Part shown: one piece after another, positions 48,794 to 59,318 of the stretch | How the letters are laid out: every line of letters begins with the position of its first letter | How positions within the stretch are numbered: the first letter of the stretch is position 1 | Assembly: GCA_030837965.1 (NCBI GenBank) | Contig: JAUTXP010000047.1 | Location: forward strand, 62,001 to 126,000 | From: Acidimicrobiaceae bacterium | Lineage (GTDB): Bacteria; Actinomycetota; Acidimicrobiia; Acidimicrobiales; JAUTXP01 | Reading direction: 5' to 3' | DNA: 64,000 nt | Program-made: the position numbers and the translations under genes | Notes under the pieces: model-generated | Databases searched by the model: none | Told to the model about the DNA's origin: nothing | The model's input: only the letters and a program-made list of their open reading frames with translations

Positions 48794-49980
48794 GCGCAGG
48801 CGGGGCACAGCAGGCCCGCGGCTGCGACGCACTCCACCGCTGGGGCGCGGCGCTGGACGACCTGCTCGACGCGGTGGACGCGCCGGTCACGGCCCGCAGG
48901 CCGTGGCTGGCCACGTGGGTCGACGCGTCCCTCGGCGCCGAGCCCTGGCTGGTGTGGCTGCCCGGCTCGGACGGGCGCATGGAGGCGGCGGCCCTGCTGG
49001 CCAGGTCCCGACGCCGCCTGGCCGGGGCGAGCATCGTGGGCCTCGGCCACGGCACGTCGGACCGCAGCGTGTGCTTCCCGTCCCGCACCACGGCGGCGGC
49101 CATTGCCCTGGCCGCCGCGGTGGCCGAGGCCTTGTCCCGAGAGCACGGCCCGTGGTCCCTGGTGGTCGAGCAGCAGCCCGCCGACGACCCGGCCGTGGTC
49201 GCCCTGGCCCGCCTGCTGCGCGCGGCGCGGGCCGAGGCGGGCGACGGATGCCCGGTGCTGCGGGTCGAGGGCCGGGCCCTGTCCGACTACTCGACCAAGA
49301 AGACGCGCAGGGACGTGCGTCAGGCCCGCGAGCGGATCGAGGCCGAGGGCCGCACGGTGAGCGTCGACCGCCTCGTCGACCGCACTGCAATCGAGCGGGC
49401 CCTGCCCGAGGCCATCGACCTGCACCGGCGCAGGGACCATGCCGCGGGCAGGCGCAGCGACCTCGACCACCCGGCCCGTCGCGCGTTCTACGAACGGGCC
49501 GTCGCGCTGCACGCGGAGCGGGGCGAGGTGGAGCTGTGGCTGGTCCGCATCGACGGCGCGCTGGCCGCCTACGACGTGGCCTTCATCGACGGGCGCGCCT
49601 ATCGCATCTGGGACGGCCGCATCGCGCCGGACCTGACCCGCTTCGCGCCCGGCCACCTGTCCCGCCAGGCCATCGTCGAGCGGGCCTTGGCCGACCCCGG
49701 CATCGACCAGATCGACTGGATGCGCGGCGTGCAGTCCTACAAGCAGGAACTGGCCCGCTCGGTGGACGCCACCGTCCAACTGCGGGCCTGGTCGTCGCCC
49801 GCGGCCGAGGCCGTCCTCGACCTGCCCAGGCGGGCCCGACTGGCCTTCGCCCACGCCCGCGACGAGCACCCGCCACTGGAGCGGACATGGATGGCGGTCA
49901 AAGAGCGCACCGTGCTGCGCCGGGCCCGCCAGTCCGATGCCCGGTCCCAGTCCCGGTCGGGTCGAGACCAAGGGGCCTGA
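48790..49980 (+). CDS. GNAT/FemAB-like acyltransferase (BioF2-like)
   Basis: The 396-residue protein has a double-GNAT fold of the FemAB/Acetyltransf_6 type: KTRRDVRQARERIEAEGRTV, then YERAVALHAERGEVELWLVR and IWDGRIAPDLTRFAPGHLSR, with the late IDWMRGVQSYKQELARSV. This group transfers aminoacyl or acyl groups in envelope or lipid biosynthesis. It follows the flippase gene. The start at TTG 48790 is uncertain; the upstream frame is not coding-like, and internal GTG codons are later alternatives. Confidence 0.72.
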   Translation: MSAGGAQQARGCDALHRWGAALDDLLDAVDAPVTARRPWLATWVDASLGAEPWLVWLPGSDGRMEAAALLARSRRRLAGASIVGLGHGTSDRSVCFPSRTTAAAIALAAAVAEALSREHGPWSLVVEQQPADDPAVVALARLLRAARAEAGDGCPVLRVEGRALSDYSTKKTRRDVRQARERIEAEGRTVSVDRLVDRTAIERALPEAIDLHRRRDHAAGRRSDLDHPARRAFYERAVALHAERGEVELWLVRIDGALAAYDVAFIDGRAYRIWDGRIAPDLTRFAPGHLSRQAIVERALADPGIDQIDWMRGVQSYKQELARSVDATVQLRAWSSPAAEAVLDLPRRARLAFAHARDEHPPLERTWMAVKERTVLRRARQSDARSQSRSGRDQGA

Positions 49981-49984
49981 CGCG

Positions 49985-50425
49985 GTGGACCTGACCGGCG
50001 AGGGTGTGGTGCCCGCCGGGCTGGAGGCCGTGTTCGCCTACGTGGCCGACCTGGCCACCTATCCGCGCTGGCTCGGCATCGTGCAGACCGCCGATCCCGA
50101 AGCTGACAACCAAGCCGACAGGGACCCCGCGTGGCTCGTCGGTCTGGGCGCCCGCCTCGGACCGCTGCGCAAGACGAAGCGGGTGCGCATGGTGCGGGCC
50201 GCGTGCCGGCCGTCCAGCCACGTGCGCTTCGAGCGGGTCGAGCAGGACGGGCGCGATCACTCGGCCTGGGTGCTGACCGCCGACCTGCTGCCAGAAGGGT
50301 CGGGCACCCGCTTGTGCATGCACCTTCACTACGGCGGCGGCCGCTGGCTGCCGGGCCTTGATCTGCTCCTGCGTGAGGAGGTGCGCAGGGCCACCGGCCG
50401 GCTGTCTTTGCTGGTTCAGGACTAG
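49985..50425 (+). CDS. SRPBCC (START-like) family protein
   Basis: The 146-residue protein from GTG 49985 has the helix-grip pattern: [20 protein letters not shown] followed by WLGIV is the SRPBCC start, and later [18 protein letters not shown] forms the central beta strands. The family binds hydrophobic ligands (polyketides, lipids) in a cavity. AAGGGG is about 10 nt upstream. An ATG at 49937 would overlap the previous gene by 44 nt and is less likely. Probably co-transcribed with the acyltransferase. Confidence 0.75.
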   Translation: MDLTGEGVVPAGLEAVFAYVADLATYPRWLGIVQTADPEADNQADRDPAWLVGLGARLGPLRKTKRVRMVRAACRPSSHVRFERVEQDGRDHSAWVLTADLLPEGSGTRLCMHLHYGGGRWLPGLDLLLREEVRRATGRLSLLVQD

Positions 50426-50456
50426 TTTCGGCACCGTCACCGTAAGGGGGAGACCA

Positions 50457-51875
<1,419 letters not shown>

Positions 51876-51902
51876 CCCGCCGGCCCCGCCGGCCCCGCCG
51901 GA

Positions 51903-51945
51903 CTGGAGGACATAGCCACCCGCTGGGTGTGCCTATGTCCTCCAG
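51903..51945. repeat. Family B palindrome, copy 3
   Basis: CTGGAGGACATAG (51903-51915) pairs perfectly with CTATGTCCTCCAG (51933-51945); the inner part is partly paired. It lies 27 bp after the aldehyde dehydrogenase stop. Confidence 0.88.
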
Positions 51946-52044
51946 ACGCGGGAGGGGGCGGGGTGGCGGGGGGCGGGGGGCCGACGCAGGGACGTAGGGG
52001 TGACGTGCCGGGGAGAGCCCTGCCGCACTACCCTCGGGAGTCGC

Positions 52045-52060
52045 CGTGACTGCGGTCACG
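52045..52060. promoter_or_regulatory. Inverted repeat upstream of the system 3 binding protein
   Basis: CGTGAC-TGCG-GTCACG (6-bp arms, 4-bp spacer) is centred about 40 bp upstream of ATG 52093. Its size and position suit an operator of a small dimeric repressor. Sequence downstream has AAGGGGAACACG as ribosome site. Confidence 0.35.
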
Positions 52061-52092
52061 GGGCGCGCTGTCAACGCTCCAAGGGGAACACG

Positions 52093-53898
52093 ATGAACCG
52101 CTCCACCCTCGCACGGCGGTATGCGCCTCTCGCCGTGGTGATCGCCGTCCAGCTCCTGCTCGTGGCCGTGGTCCCCTCGACCGCGTCGAAGAAGGTGGCC
52201 GCATCCAACCTGGCGGCCGGGCAGACCGGCCCCAGCCAGTTCGTGGACGACAACGGCAACGCGGTGAACGCCGACGGCACGCCTGTGGTCGGCGACGGCA
52301 CGGCCACGGGTCCGGGCTCGACCGGCGCCAACGGGCCGGGCGCAGCCCGCCAGGTGACGGGCTCGGTGCCGGGTGCGCCTCCCGGGGTGACGGAGGGCGA
52401 CACCACCCACTGCGTGAGCGGCCACACCTTCGACCCGGCCCTGGCCTACTACGCGCCGCCGTGCGTGCCGGGCACGCCGGGCGGGGCGTTCAAGAACAAC
52501 GGCGGCAAGACCTACCGAGGCGTGACCCCCACCGAGATCACCATCGTCGACTACGTCACCAACTACGGGGCCGAGGTCAACGCCATCCTCGAGGCCCAGC
52601 ACAACCTCATCAAATACGAGGACGCCAAGGTCTTCGACAAGGCCATCGAGACCTTCGTCAACAAGCACTACGTCCTGTTCGGCCGCAAGCTCAAGATCAT
52701 CACGTACCAGGGCCAGTGCACGAGCGTGCCGCCCGACACCAAGTGCCTCTTCCCGGAGATGGAGCGCATCGTGGCGTCGTACAACCCGTACGCCGTCTTC
52801 TGGAGCACCACGCTGTGCTCCGAGTGCTTCGCCAAGATCGCCCAGCAAAAGGCCATCGCCTTCGGCGGCATCGGGTTCAGCGACAAGTTCGCCAACGACA
52901 ACGCGCCGTACTTCTACAACGCGGGCATGAGCGCGACGCGGATTCAAAAGCTGTTCGCCGAGTGGTGGTGCAGTCAGATGTCGAGCAAGAACGTGCCGTC
53001 GCGAACGGCCAAGTTCGCGCTCCACAGCAACCCGGCCCAGGACTTCAACGGCCAGCGCCGCGAGCTGGGCGTCATCTCCACCAACGACCCGGACAACCAG
53101 AACACGGTCGAGGAGATCCTGTTCAAGGAGTTGGAACGGCGCTGCGGTGAGAAGGTGACCCACACCTACTACTACGCCCAGGACATCAACACCGCGGCGA
53201 CCCAGGTGCAGGCGGGGATCGCGGCCATGGACACGCCCAACAACCCGGCCACCACCGTTCTATGCCTGTGCGACTCGGTGGCCCCGTCGTTCGTGTACCA
53301 GGGCGAGCAGAACAACAACTACTTCCCCGAGAACGTGCTCGGCGACGTGCAGAACATGGGGTACGACAACGTGGCCCAGGCCTACGGCGCGGCGCCGGAC
53401 GGCTCGTCCAGCCTCGCCTGTCCCAAGCCGCCACAGGGATGCCCGTACGACGGCGCCCTCGGCGTGGTCGACAGCCCCAACCCCCAGTCCGCCGACACGA
53501 TGGAGGGCGTGAAGATCTTCAAGGACGGCGGCGGCGGCACCCTGCCCCAGGCCCTGTCCGCCTTCACCGCCACCAACCTGGCCCGCAGCTATTTGATGAT
53601 GGCCAACCTCATGCAGAACACGGGTCCGAACCTCACCCCGGAGAACATGGCGGCCCGAGCCTCGGCCCTGCCCGCGGTGGGCGGCGGCGCATCGGGCCAG
53701 CCCTTGCTGGCCTTCCCCAAGGGAAGCTGGAACTGGGTGCAAGACGCCAGAGTCGTCTACTGGAACAAGAGCAAGGCCTCCCCGTACAACCAGGTCAAGG
53801 GCGCGTACGTGAACATGGGCGGCTCCCGGTACTCCATCGGGTCGTTCCCGGCCATGCCCAACGGGCCGGACGCGCCGCCCGCCACCGAGCGCAAGTAG
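52093..53898 (+). CDS. Branched-chain amino-acid type ABC substrate-binding protein (system 3)
   Basis: The 601-residue protein from ATG 52093 has an N-terminal hydrophobic anchor or signal (YAPLAVVIAVQLLLVAVVPS). A Gly/Thr/Pro-rich linker (about 45-110) precedes a large Peripla_BP_6-type domain with TPTEITIVDYVTNYGAEVNA and AKVFDKAIETFVNKHYVLFG. It is about 200 residues longer than LivJ/LivK and has eight or more cysteines (CTSVPPDTKC, CSECF, CLC), implying disulfides. There is no lipobox. The gene opens the system 3 operon: 9 bp to livHM. Confidence 0.85.
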   Translation: MNRSTLARRYAPLAVVIAVQLLLVAVVPSTASKKVAASNLAAGQTGPSQFVDDNGNAVNADGTPVVGDGTATGPGSTGANGPGAARQVTGSVPGAPPGVTEGDTTHCVSGHTFDPALAYYAPPCVPGTPGGAFKNNGGKTYRGVTPTEITIVDYVTNYGAEVNAILEAQHNLIKYEDAKVFDKAIETFVNKHYVLFGRKLKIITYQGQCTSVPPDTKCLFPEMERIVASYNPYAVFWSTTLCSECFAKIAQQKAIAFGGIGFSDKFANDNAPYFYNAGMSATRIQKLFAEWWCSQMSSKNVPSRTAKFALHSNPAQDFNGQRRELGVISTNDPDNQNTVEEILFKELERRCGEKVTHTYYYAQDINTAATQVQAGIAAMDTPNNPATTVLCLCDSVAPSFVYQGEQNNNYFPENVLGDVQNMGYDNVAQAYGAAPDGSSSLACPKPPQGCPYDGALGVVDSPNPQSADTMEGVKIFKDGGGGTLPQALSAFTATNLARSYLMMANLMQNTGPNLTPENMAARASALPAVGGGASGQPLLAFPKGSWNWVQDARVVYWNKSKASPYNQVKGAYVNMGGSRYSIGSFPAMPNGPDAPPATERK

Positions 53899-53907
53899 GC
53901 GGGAGCA

Positions 53908-56334
53908 TTGACGGCCACGCTGGAACCCTCCGCCGAAGCCCCGCCGCCGCCTGAGCCCCCCGAGCGCAGGCCTCGGCCGCGCCCGCAGTTCGGCGCGCGC
54001 CAGCGCTGGGACGACGCCTACCAGCGCCTGATGGCCGACACTGCCCTGATGCGGCTGGTGCGGCCGGTGCTGGCGTCGGTCGTGTTCCTAATCGTCATCC
54101 AGTGGTTCTTCGACATGAGCTTGAAGGACTACGTGAACGGCGTGGCCCTGGGCTCGCTCTACGGCATCGTGGCCGTCGGCCTGATCCTGATCTACCGGAC
54201 CAACCGCATCATCAACTTCGCGGCGGTGGCGGTGGGCGCGGTGCCCGCCATCTGGGCCCTGCTTCTGGATGTGCAAAGCGGCTACAACTACCTGGCCGTC
54301 CTGCCCATCGTGTTGATCGGCGGACCGCTGATGGGCGCGGCCATCGACGTCGGCGTGATGCGCCGGTTCAGCCGCTCGCCCCGACTCATCACGACGGTGG
54401 TCACCATCGGCGTGGCCCGGGGCCTGGCCGCCATCGGCTTCTTCATCCCGGTGTGGATGGGCGCGGCCGCGGCCCGCATCCCCAACGTGCCCACGCCGTG
54501 GGCCGACGTGGCCTGGCACACCTCGAAGGGCAAGCCCATCCTCAGCGGCGACCAGGTGGCCGCGCTGGTGACGGTGATGCTGGTCTCAGCCGCCTTGGGC
54601 GCGTTCCTGCGCTACACCCGCATCGGCATCGCGTTGCGGGCGTCGGCCGAGAACGCGGACCGGGCCGCCCTGCTCGGCATCCCGGTCAAGCGGGTGGGGA
54701 CGGTGGCGTGGATGCTGGCCGGCCTGTTGGGCGGCATCGCCATCTTCGTGCAGGCCCCGCTCATCGGCGTGCCCAACAACGCGACCCTCGGCTTCGACTC
54801 GCTGCTGTACGGACTGGCCGCCGCGGTGGTGGCCCGCATGGAGCGCATCGGCATCGCCTTGTTGGCGGGCGCGGGCACGGGCATCTTGATCTTCGGGTCG
54901 GTGTCGAGACAGGGCGACAACAACCTGGCCTCGGCCTTGATGCTGCTTGTCATCCTGGGCGCGCTGCTGTTGCAGCGGGGGTCGCTGTCGAGGGCCATGG
55001 ACACGGGCGTGTCGACCTGGCAGGCGGTCAAGCACTTCCGCCCCGTGCCTTCGGAACTGCGCAACGTCCCCGAGGTGCAAGGGGCCAAGTGGGGCCTGCT
55101 CGCCGTGATCTCGGTGATGGCCGTGGCCGCCCCGTTCGTGCTGGACATCGCCGACGTGCCTCTGCTGATCGTGTTGCCCATCTTCGCCATCGTGGCCGTG
55201 TCGCTGGTGGTGCTCACCGGCTGGGCGGGCCAGATCAGCCTGGGCCAGTTCGGCTTGGTGGGCATGGGCGCGGGCGTGGCCGGCGGGCTGGTGGCCAAGC
55301 ACAACATCGACTTCTTCGTGGCCATCGGCATCGGCATCGCCGTGGGCGTGGTGTCCGCCGTCATCATCGGCCTGCCCGCGGTGCGCATCCAGGGCATGTA
55401 CCTGGCTGTCACCACCTTGGCCTTCGGCTTCGCGGTGCAGAACTACGTGTTGAACAAGCACTACTGGATCGGCTCGCACCTGTTGCCCAAGAGCCTGGCC
55501 GCCAGCATCGAGCCGCCCGTGCTGTACGGCCGACTGGACCTGGCCAACAAGCGCACCTTCTACTTCGTGTGCCTGGCATTCCTGCTGCTGTCCATCTTCG
55601 CGGCGTCGTCGTTCAGGAAGAACCGCAGCGGGCGCATCCTCATCGCGGCGCGCGACAACCAGCGGGCCGCCCCTGCCTACTCCATCAACCTGGTGCGGAC
55701 CCGGCTGGCCGCCTTCGCCGTGTCAGGTGGGATGGCGGGCATGGCGGGGGTGCTGTTCGCCTACTCGCAGGGCTCGGTCAGCCCCAGCTCGTACGACGTG
55801 CAGAGCAGCCTGTTCGTGTTCCTCGCCGTGGTCATCGGCGGGCTGACCTCGGTGCCCTTCGCGGTGGCGGGCGCGGTGCTGGCCGAGGGCTTCGTGCTGT
55901 TCTCGCCCCGCTTCACGAACCTGCTGGGCGACAACGTGACCGCCATCATGCCGCTGCTGCTCACCGGGCCGCTGCTGGTGCTCAACCTCTACTTCTATCC
56001 CGGCGGCACGGCCGAGAACGGCTACGCGCTGCGGGACAAGTTCCTGCGGTGGGTGGCCCGTCGCCGCGACATCCATGTGCCGTCGCTGGTGGCCGACCGG
56101 CTGGTCGAGCAGGAGCAGGAGCGGGCCGAGGACGTCATCGTCAAGGCCGAGCAGCACGTGGAGGAGGTGGAGTCGTTCGACGTGATCGGCACCATCGCCT
56201 GTCCTGTGTGCGGCGCCGTGCTCACGGCCGAAGAGGCCATGGAGCACGACCACTTCAAGCCTGGAAGGGGTGGGCTGGCCGCGGGCGCGTCGGCCCGTCG
56301 CTCGGCTCGGCGTGAGAGTCGGGCGGGCCGATGA
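53908..56334 (+). CDS. Fused LivH-LivM permease with C-terminal Cys/His motif (system 3)
   Basis: The 808-residue protein starts at TTG 53908 with GGGAG 5 nt upstream. An N-terminal Pro-rich cytosolic segment (1-45) is followed by a LivH-like half (GVALGSLYGIVAVGLILIYR) and a LivM-like half (VVLTGWAGQISLGQFGLVGM, AVRIQGMYLAVTTLAF). The last 110 residues are cytosolic, acidic and coiled-coil-like, and end in CPVCGAVLTAEEAMEHDHF (765-783), a C-x2-C...H-x-H arrangement that could bind zinc. A basic tail follows. This zinc-finger-like extension is absent from the two other fused permeases in the window. Confidence 0.9.
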   Translation: MTATLEPSAEAPPPPEPPERRPRPRPQFGARQRWDDAYQRLMADTALMRLVRPVLASVVFLIVIQWFFDMSLKDYVNGVALGSLYGIVAVGLILIYRTNRIINFAAVAVGAVPAIWALLLDVQSGYNYLAVLPIVLIGGPLMGAAIDVGVMRRFSRSPRLITTVVTIGVARGLAAIGFFIPVWMGAAAARIPNVPTPWADVAWHTSKGKPILSGDQVAALVTVMLVSAALGAFLRYTRIGIALRASAENADRAALLGIPVKRVGTVAWMLAGLLGGIAIFVQAPLIGVPNNATLGFDSLLYGLAAAVVARMERIGIALLAGAGTGILIFGSVSRQGDNNLASALMLLVILGALLLQRGSLSRAMDTGVSTWQAVKHFRPVPSELRNVPEVQGAKWGLLAVISVMAVAAPFVLDIADVPLLIVLPIFAIVAVSLVVLTGWAGQISLGQFGLVGMGAGVAGGLVAKHNIDFFVAIGIGIAVGVVSAVIIGLPAVRIQGMYLAVTTLAFGFAVQNYVLNKHYWIGSHLLPKSLAASIEPPVLYGRLDLANKRTFYFVCLAFLLLSIFAASSFRKNRSGRILIAARDNQRAAPAYSINLVRTRLAAFAVSGGMAGMAGVLFAYSQGSVSPSSYDVQSSLFVFLAVVIGGLTSVPFAVAGAVLAEGFVLFSPRFTNLLGDNVTAIMPLLLTGPLLVLNLYFYPGGTAENGYALRDKFLRWVARRRDIHVPSLVADRLVEQEQERAEDVIVKAEQHVEEVESFDVIGTIACPVCGAVLTAEEAMEHDHFKPGRGGLAAGASARRSARRESRAGR

Positions 56335-58118
56335 AGGTCGGAGCCCGCTTTCGCGGCGCACTCAAGGAGGCGGCCGAGGCCGCGTCGGCCAACGCTCCGC
56401 CCGAGGACGCGCCCGCCTTCTTGCAGTGCCGGGGCGTGGACGTGGCCTACGACAAGGTGCAGGTCCTGTTCGGCGTCGACCTGGACGTTGCCGAGGGCGA
56501 GATCATCGCCCTGCTGGGCACCAACGGGGCCGGGAAGTCCACGCTGCTGAAGGCCATCTCGGGCCTGGTGCGGCCCAGTGCCGGGCGGGTGCTGTTCGAC
56601 GGCAAGGACATCACCAAGGCCGACGCCGTGGAGACCTCCCGCCTGGGCATCGTGCAGGTGCCCGGAGGCAAGGCCGTGTTCCCCACCCTCACCGTCGAGG
56701 AGCACTTCAAGGCGGGCACCTGGCTCTACGCCAGAGAGGACCCGGCCGAGGTGAAGGCCAGGGTCGACGAGGTGCTGGAGCGGTTCCCGCGTCTGCGCGA
56801 GCGGTGGGACCAGATGGCGGGCAACCTGTCCGGCGGCGAGCAGCAGCAGCTCGCGCTGGGCATGGCGTTCGTGGCCAAGCCCCGTCTGCTCATCATCGAC
56901 GAGCTGTCGCTGGGCCTGGCCCCCACCATCGTGGAGATGTTGCTCAACATGGTGCGGGCCATCCACGAGCAGGGCTGCACCATCATCCTGGTCGAGCAGT
57001 CGGTCAATGTGGCCTTGACTGTGGCCACCCGCGCCTACTTCATGGAAAAGGGCGAGGTCCGCTTCTCGGGTCCAACCCAGGAGCTGTTGGCGCGAGGCGA
57101 CATCCTGCGCTCGGTGTTCCTCGAAGGGGCGGCGTCCATGTCCGGCAAGGACAACGGGGCCTCGCCGTTCGCCGGGGCCAAGGCCCGTCAGGCCCTGGCC
57201 GAGCGGGCGGCGCGGGCTGCGGGGGAGGAGCGCAAGCCCATCCTCGAAGTGCGCTCCCTGACCAAGCGCTTCGGCGGCATCCTCGCCGTGGACGACGTGA
57301 GCTTCACGCTGATGCCCGACGAGATCCTGGGGCTCATCGGCCCCAACGGGGCGGGCAAGACCACCATCTTCGACATGCTGTCGGGCCTGCTGCCGCTGGA
57401 CGGCGGGCACGTGTGGTTCAAGGGCGTGGAGATCACCGACTGGGGCCCGGACAAGCGGGCCGCGGTGGGGCTGGGCCGGTCGTTCCAAGACGCCCGCATC
57501 TTCCCTTCGCTCACCGTCGCCGAGAACATCGCCATCGGCTTGGAGCGCCACCTCGAGGTGCGGGACCACCTGGCCGCGCTGTTGAACCTGCCCGCCGTGC
57601 AGGAGATGGAGGAGGACGTCGCCTTCACCGTCGAGGACCTGGTCGAGCTCATGGGCCTGGGCGCGTTCAGGGACAAGTTCGTGGCCGAGCTGTCCACTGG
57701 CAGCAGGCGCATCGTCGACCTGGCCATGGCCATCGCCCACGACCCGGCCGTGCTCATTCTCGACGAGCCGTCGTCCGGCATCGCCCAGCGCGAGACCGAG
57801 GCCCTCGGCCCCCTGCTCCTGCGCATCAAGGAGGAGACGGGGTGCGCCATGCTCATCATCGAGCACGACATGCCCTTGATCACCGCCATCTCCGACGAGA
57901 TCCTCGCCTTGGAACTGGGCGCGGTGGTGACGCGGGGTGCGCCCGCCGACGTGCTGTCCAACCCGCGCGTAATCAGCTCGTACCTGGGCGGCGACTTGGA
58001 CGTGATCCACCGTTCGGGCGCGGCGGCTGCGGCTGAGACTCAGGCTTCTGAGGCTCAGGCTTCTGACGGATCGGCGGCGCCTCGGGCCCGGCGGTCGGCG
58101 CGAAGGGTCAAGGGATGA
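56331..58118 (+). CDS. Fused LivF-LivG ABC ATPase (system 3, reversed order)
   Basis: The 595-residue protein has a LivF-like half first, with Walker A GTNGAGKS (63-70), LSGGEQQQLALG and IIDELSLGLAP. The LivG-like half follows, with Walker A GPNGAGKT (337-344), a variant signature LSTGSRR, LILDEPSSGIAQRE and the LIIEHDMPLITAI H-loop. An Ala-rich linker (about 275-310) joins them and a basic C-terminal tail ends the chain. The order is opposite to that in system 1, implying independent fusion events. Overlaps of 4 nt with both neighbours (ATGA) indicate coupled translation of permease, ATPase and surface protein. Confidence 0.92.
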   Translation: MKVGARFRGALKEAAEAASANAPPEDAPAFLQCRGVDVAYDKVQVLFGVDLDVAEGEIIALLGTNGAGKSTLLKAISGLVRPSAGRVLFDGKDITKADAVETSRLGIVQVPGGKAVFPTLTVEEHFKAGTWLYAREDPAEVKARVDEVLERFPRLRERWDQMAGNLSGGEQQQLALGMAFVAKPRLLIIDELSLGLAPTIVEMLLNMVRAIHEQGCTIILVEQSVNVALTVATRAYFMEKGEVRFSGPTQELLARGDILRSVFLEGAASMSGKDNGASPFAGAKARQALAERAARAAGEERKPILEVRSLTKRFGGILAVDDVSFTLMPDEILGLIGPNGAGKTTIFDMLSGLLPLDGGHVWFKGVEITDWGPDKRAAVGLGRSFQDARIFPSLTVAENIAIGLERHLEVRDHLAALLNLPAVQEMEEDVAFTVEDLVELMGLGAFRDKFVAELSTGSRRIVDLAMAIAHDPAVLILDEPSSGIAQRETEALGPLLLRIKEETGCAMLIIEHDMPLITAISDEILALELGAVVTRGAPADVLSNPRVISSYLGGDLDVIHRSGAAAAAETQASEAQASDGSAAPRARRSARRVKG

Positions 58119-59245
58119 GGCGCCTTTCTGCGGCCCGGCGGGTGGCCCTCGGGCTGGTCGTGGCCGCGGGCGCGGTGGCCGTGTGGCCGGGCCACGGGGC
58201 GGACGCGCTCGCCCCGCGCAAGGTGGGCTACTGGGTGCAGGCCCAGTCCGGCTCGCTGCCCGCGCCCCTGCCCACCCCGCCGGTCGTGCCCGCGGGCGGG
58301 CTGTACGTGGCCAACGGGCCCGACGGGCCCAAGGCGGTGTCCGCCATCGCCTATGAGGTGGAGCCGGACGTGAGCGGGCTGTTGGTGCTGCACGTGCACA
58401 GCATGGCCACGGGCCTGCCCCCGTCCCCGCTGGCGGGCACGCCCGCCCAGCCGCCTGCGCCCGACCCGGTCTTGGCCCACCTGAGCGCGTGTGTGGTGCA
58501 GGGCGACTGGGCCGCCCCTGACGGCGCTGGGGTGTGGGAGGCCAGGCCCGCGTTCGACCCGGCCCAATGCGTGATCGGGCAGTTCTCGACCGACGGGGCC
58601 ACCGTCACCTTCCCGCTGGGCGCCGAGCGCCAGGCCGGGCCCGGCGAGTTCAACCTGACCATTGTGCCCAACCCGGCGTTGACGGGGACCGACAACACGC
58701 CGTTCTCCGTCACCTTCGAGCCGCCGCTTGAGGAGAGCATGATGCCCGGGGAGGCGGCCGGTTCTGATTCGGGCGAGGAGCCCGTGTTCCAGCCGCCCAC
58801 CACCGAAGTGGAGCCGCCGCCGGCCGACGTGCCCTTCGACTCCGGCACCGCCTTCGGCCCCACGACTGACTTCAGCCTGCCCTCCGTCCCGACGCCGACC
58901 AGCGTGGTGCGCAGGCCGCGCCCGCCCCGCGTGAACCTGCCCCCGCAGGCCGCGGTGCCCGCCGTCGCCGTCCCCGATGGGCGGGGCGAGCGGATCATGG
59001 CCGTGTTGTTGCTGATGGCATTGGCCGTGGGCTGGTGGTGGGTCGGCGGGCAGCAGGCCCGGGGCCCGCACCTGCTGGGCTCGCTGGCGGCCGAGGGCTC
59101 GTCGGCGGGGTCGGGGTCGGGGTCGGCCGAGTCGGTGTCAGGGTCGGCGTCGGGGTCGTCCGGCCGTGGGCGCGGGGCCGAGCCCAACGGCGGCATCGGC
59201 CGCTTCGCCCGCCCCCGCAAGGGTCGCCCCCGCCCGCTGATCTAG
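58115..59245 (+). CDS. Secreted, membrane-anchored protein of unknown function
   Basis: The 376-residue protein is not recognised. It has a signal peptide (AARRVALGLVVAAGAVAVWP) and an ordered beta-rich domain (about 35-215) with two cysteines (LSACVVQGDW, DPAQCVIGQF). A Pro-rich stalk (about 220-285) leads to a membrane helix (ERIMAVLLLMALAVGWWWVG, about 289-308) and a Gly/Ser and Arg-rich cytosolic tail. Its ATG overlaps the stop of the fused ATPase by 4 nt, tying it to transport system 3. It could present a ligand-binding or wall-linked accessory domain. No LPXTG is present. Confidence 0.68.
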   Translation: MRRLSAARRVALGLVVAAGAVAVWPGHGADALAPRKVGYWVQAQSGSLPAPLPTPPVVPAGGLYVANGPDGPKAVSAIAYEVEPDVSGLLVLHVHSMATGLPPSPLAGTPAQPPAPDPVLAHLSACVVQGDWAAPDGAGVWEARPAFDPAQCVIGQFSTDGATVTFPLGAERQAGPGEFNLTIVPNPALTGTDNTPFSVTFEPPLEESMMPGEAAGSDSGEEPVFQPPTTEVEPPPADVPFDSGTAFGPTTDFSLPSVPTPTSVVRRPRPPRVNLPPQAAVPAVAVPDGRGERIMAVLLLMALAVGWWWVGGQQARGPHLLGSLAAEGSSAGSGSGSAESVSGSASGSSGRGRGAEPNGGIGRFARPRKGRPRPLI

Positions 59246-59275
59246 CCCCCTCTCGCTCTCTCGTCTTTCCGCGGA

Positions 59276-59318
59276 CTGGAGGACATAGCTACCGCCTGGG
59301 TGGGGCTATGTCCTCCAG
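59276..59318. repeat. Family B palindrome, copy 4 (encodes the CbtA C-terminus)
   Basis: CTGGAGGACATAGC (59276-59289) pairs with GCTATGTCCTCCAG (59305-59318). Read leftward it supplies the last codons (LEDIAPPRR) and the TAG stop (59289-59291) of cbtA. It also lies 30 bp after the rightward surface-protein stop, in a convergent position. Confidence 0.9.
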
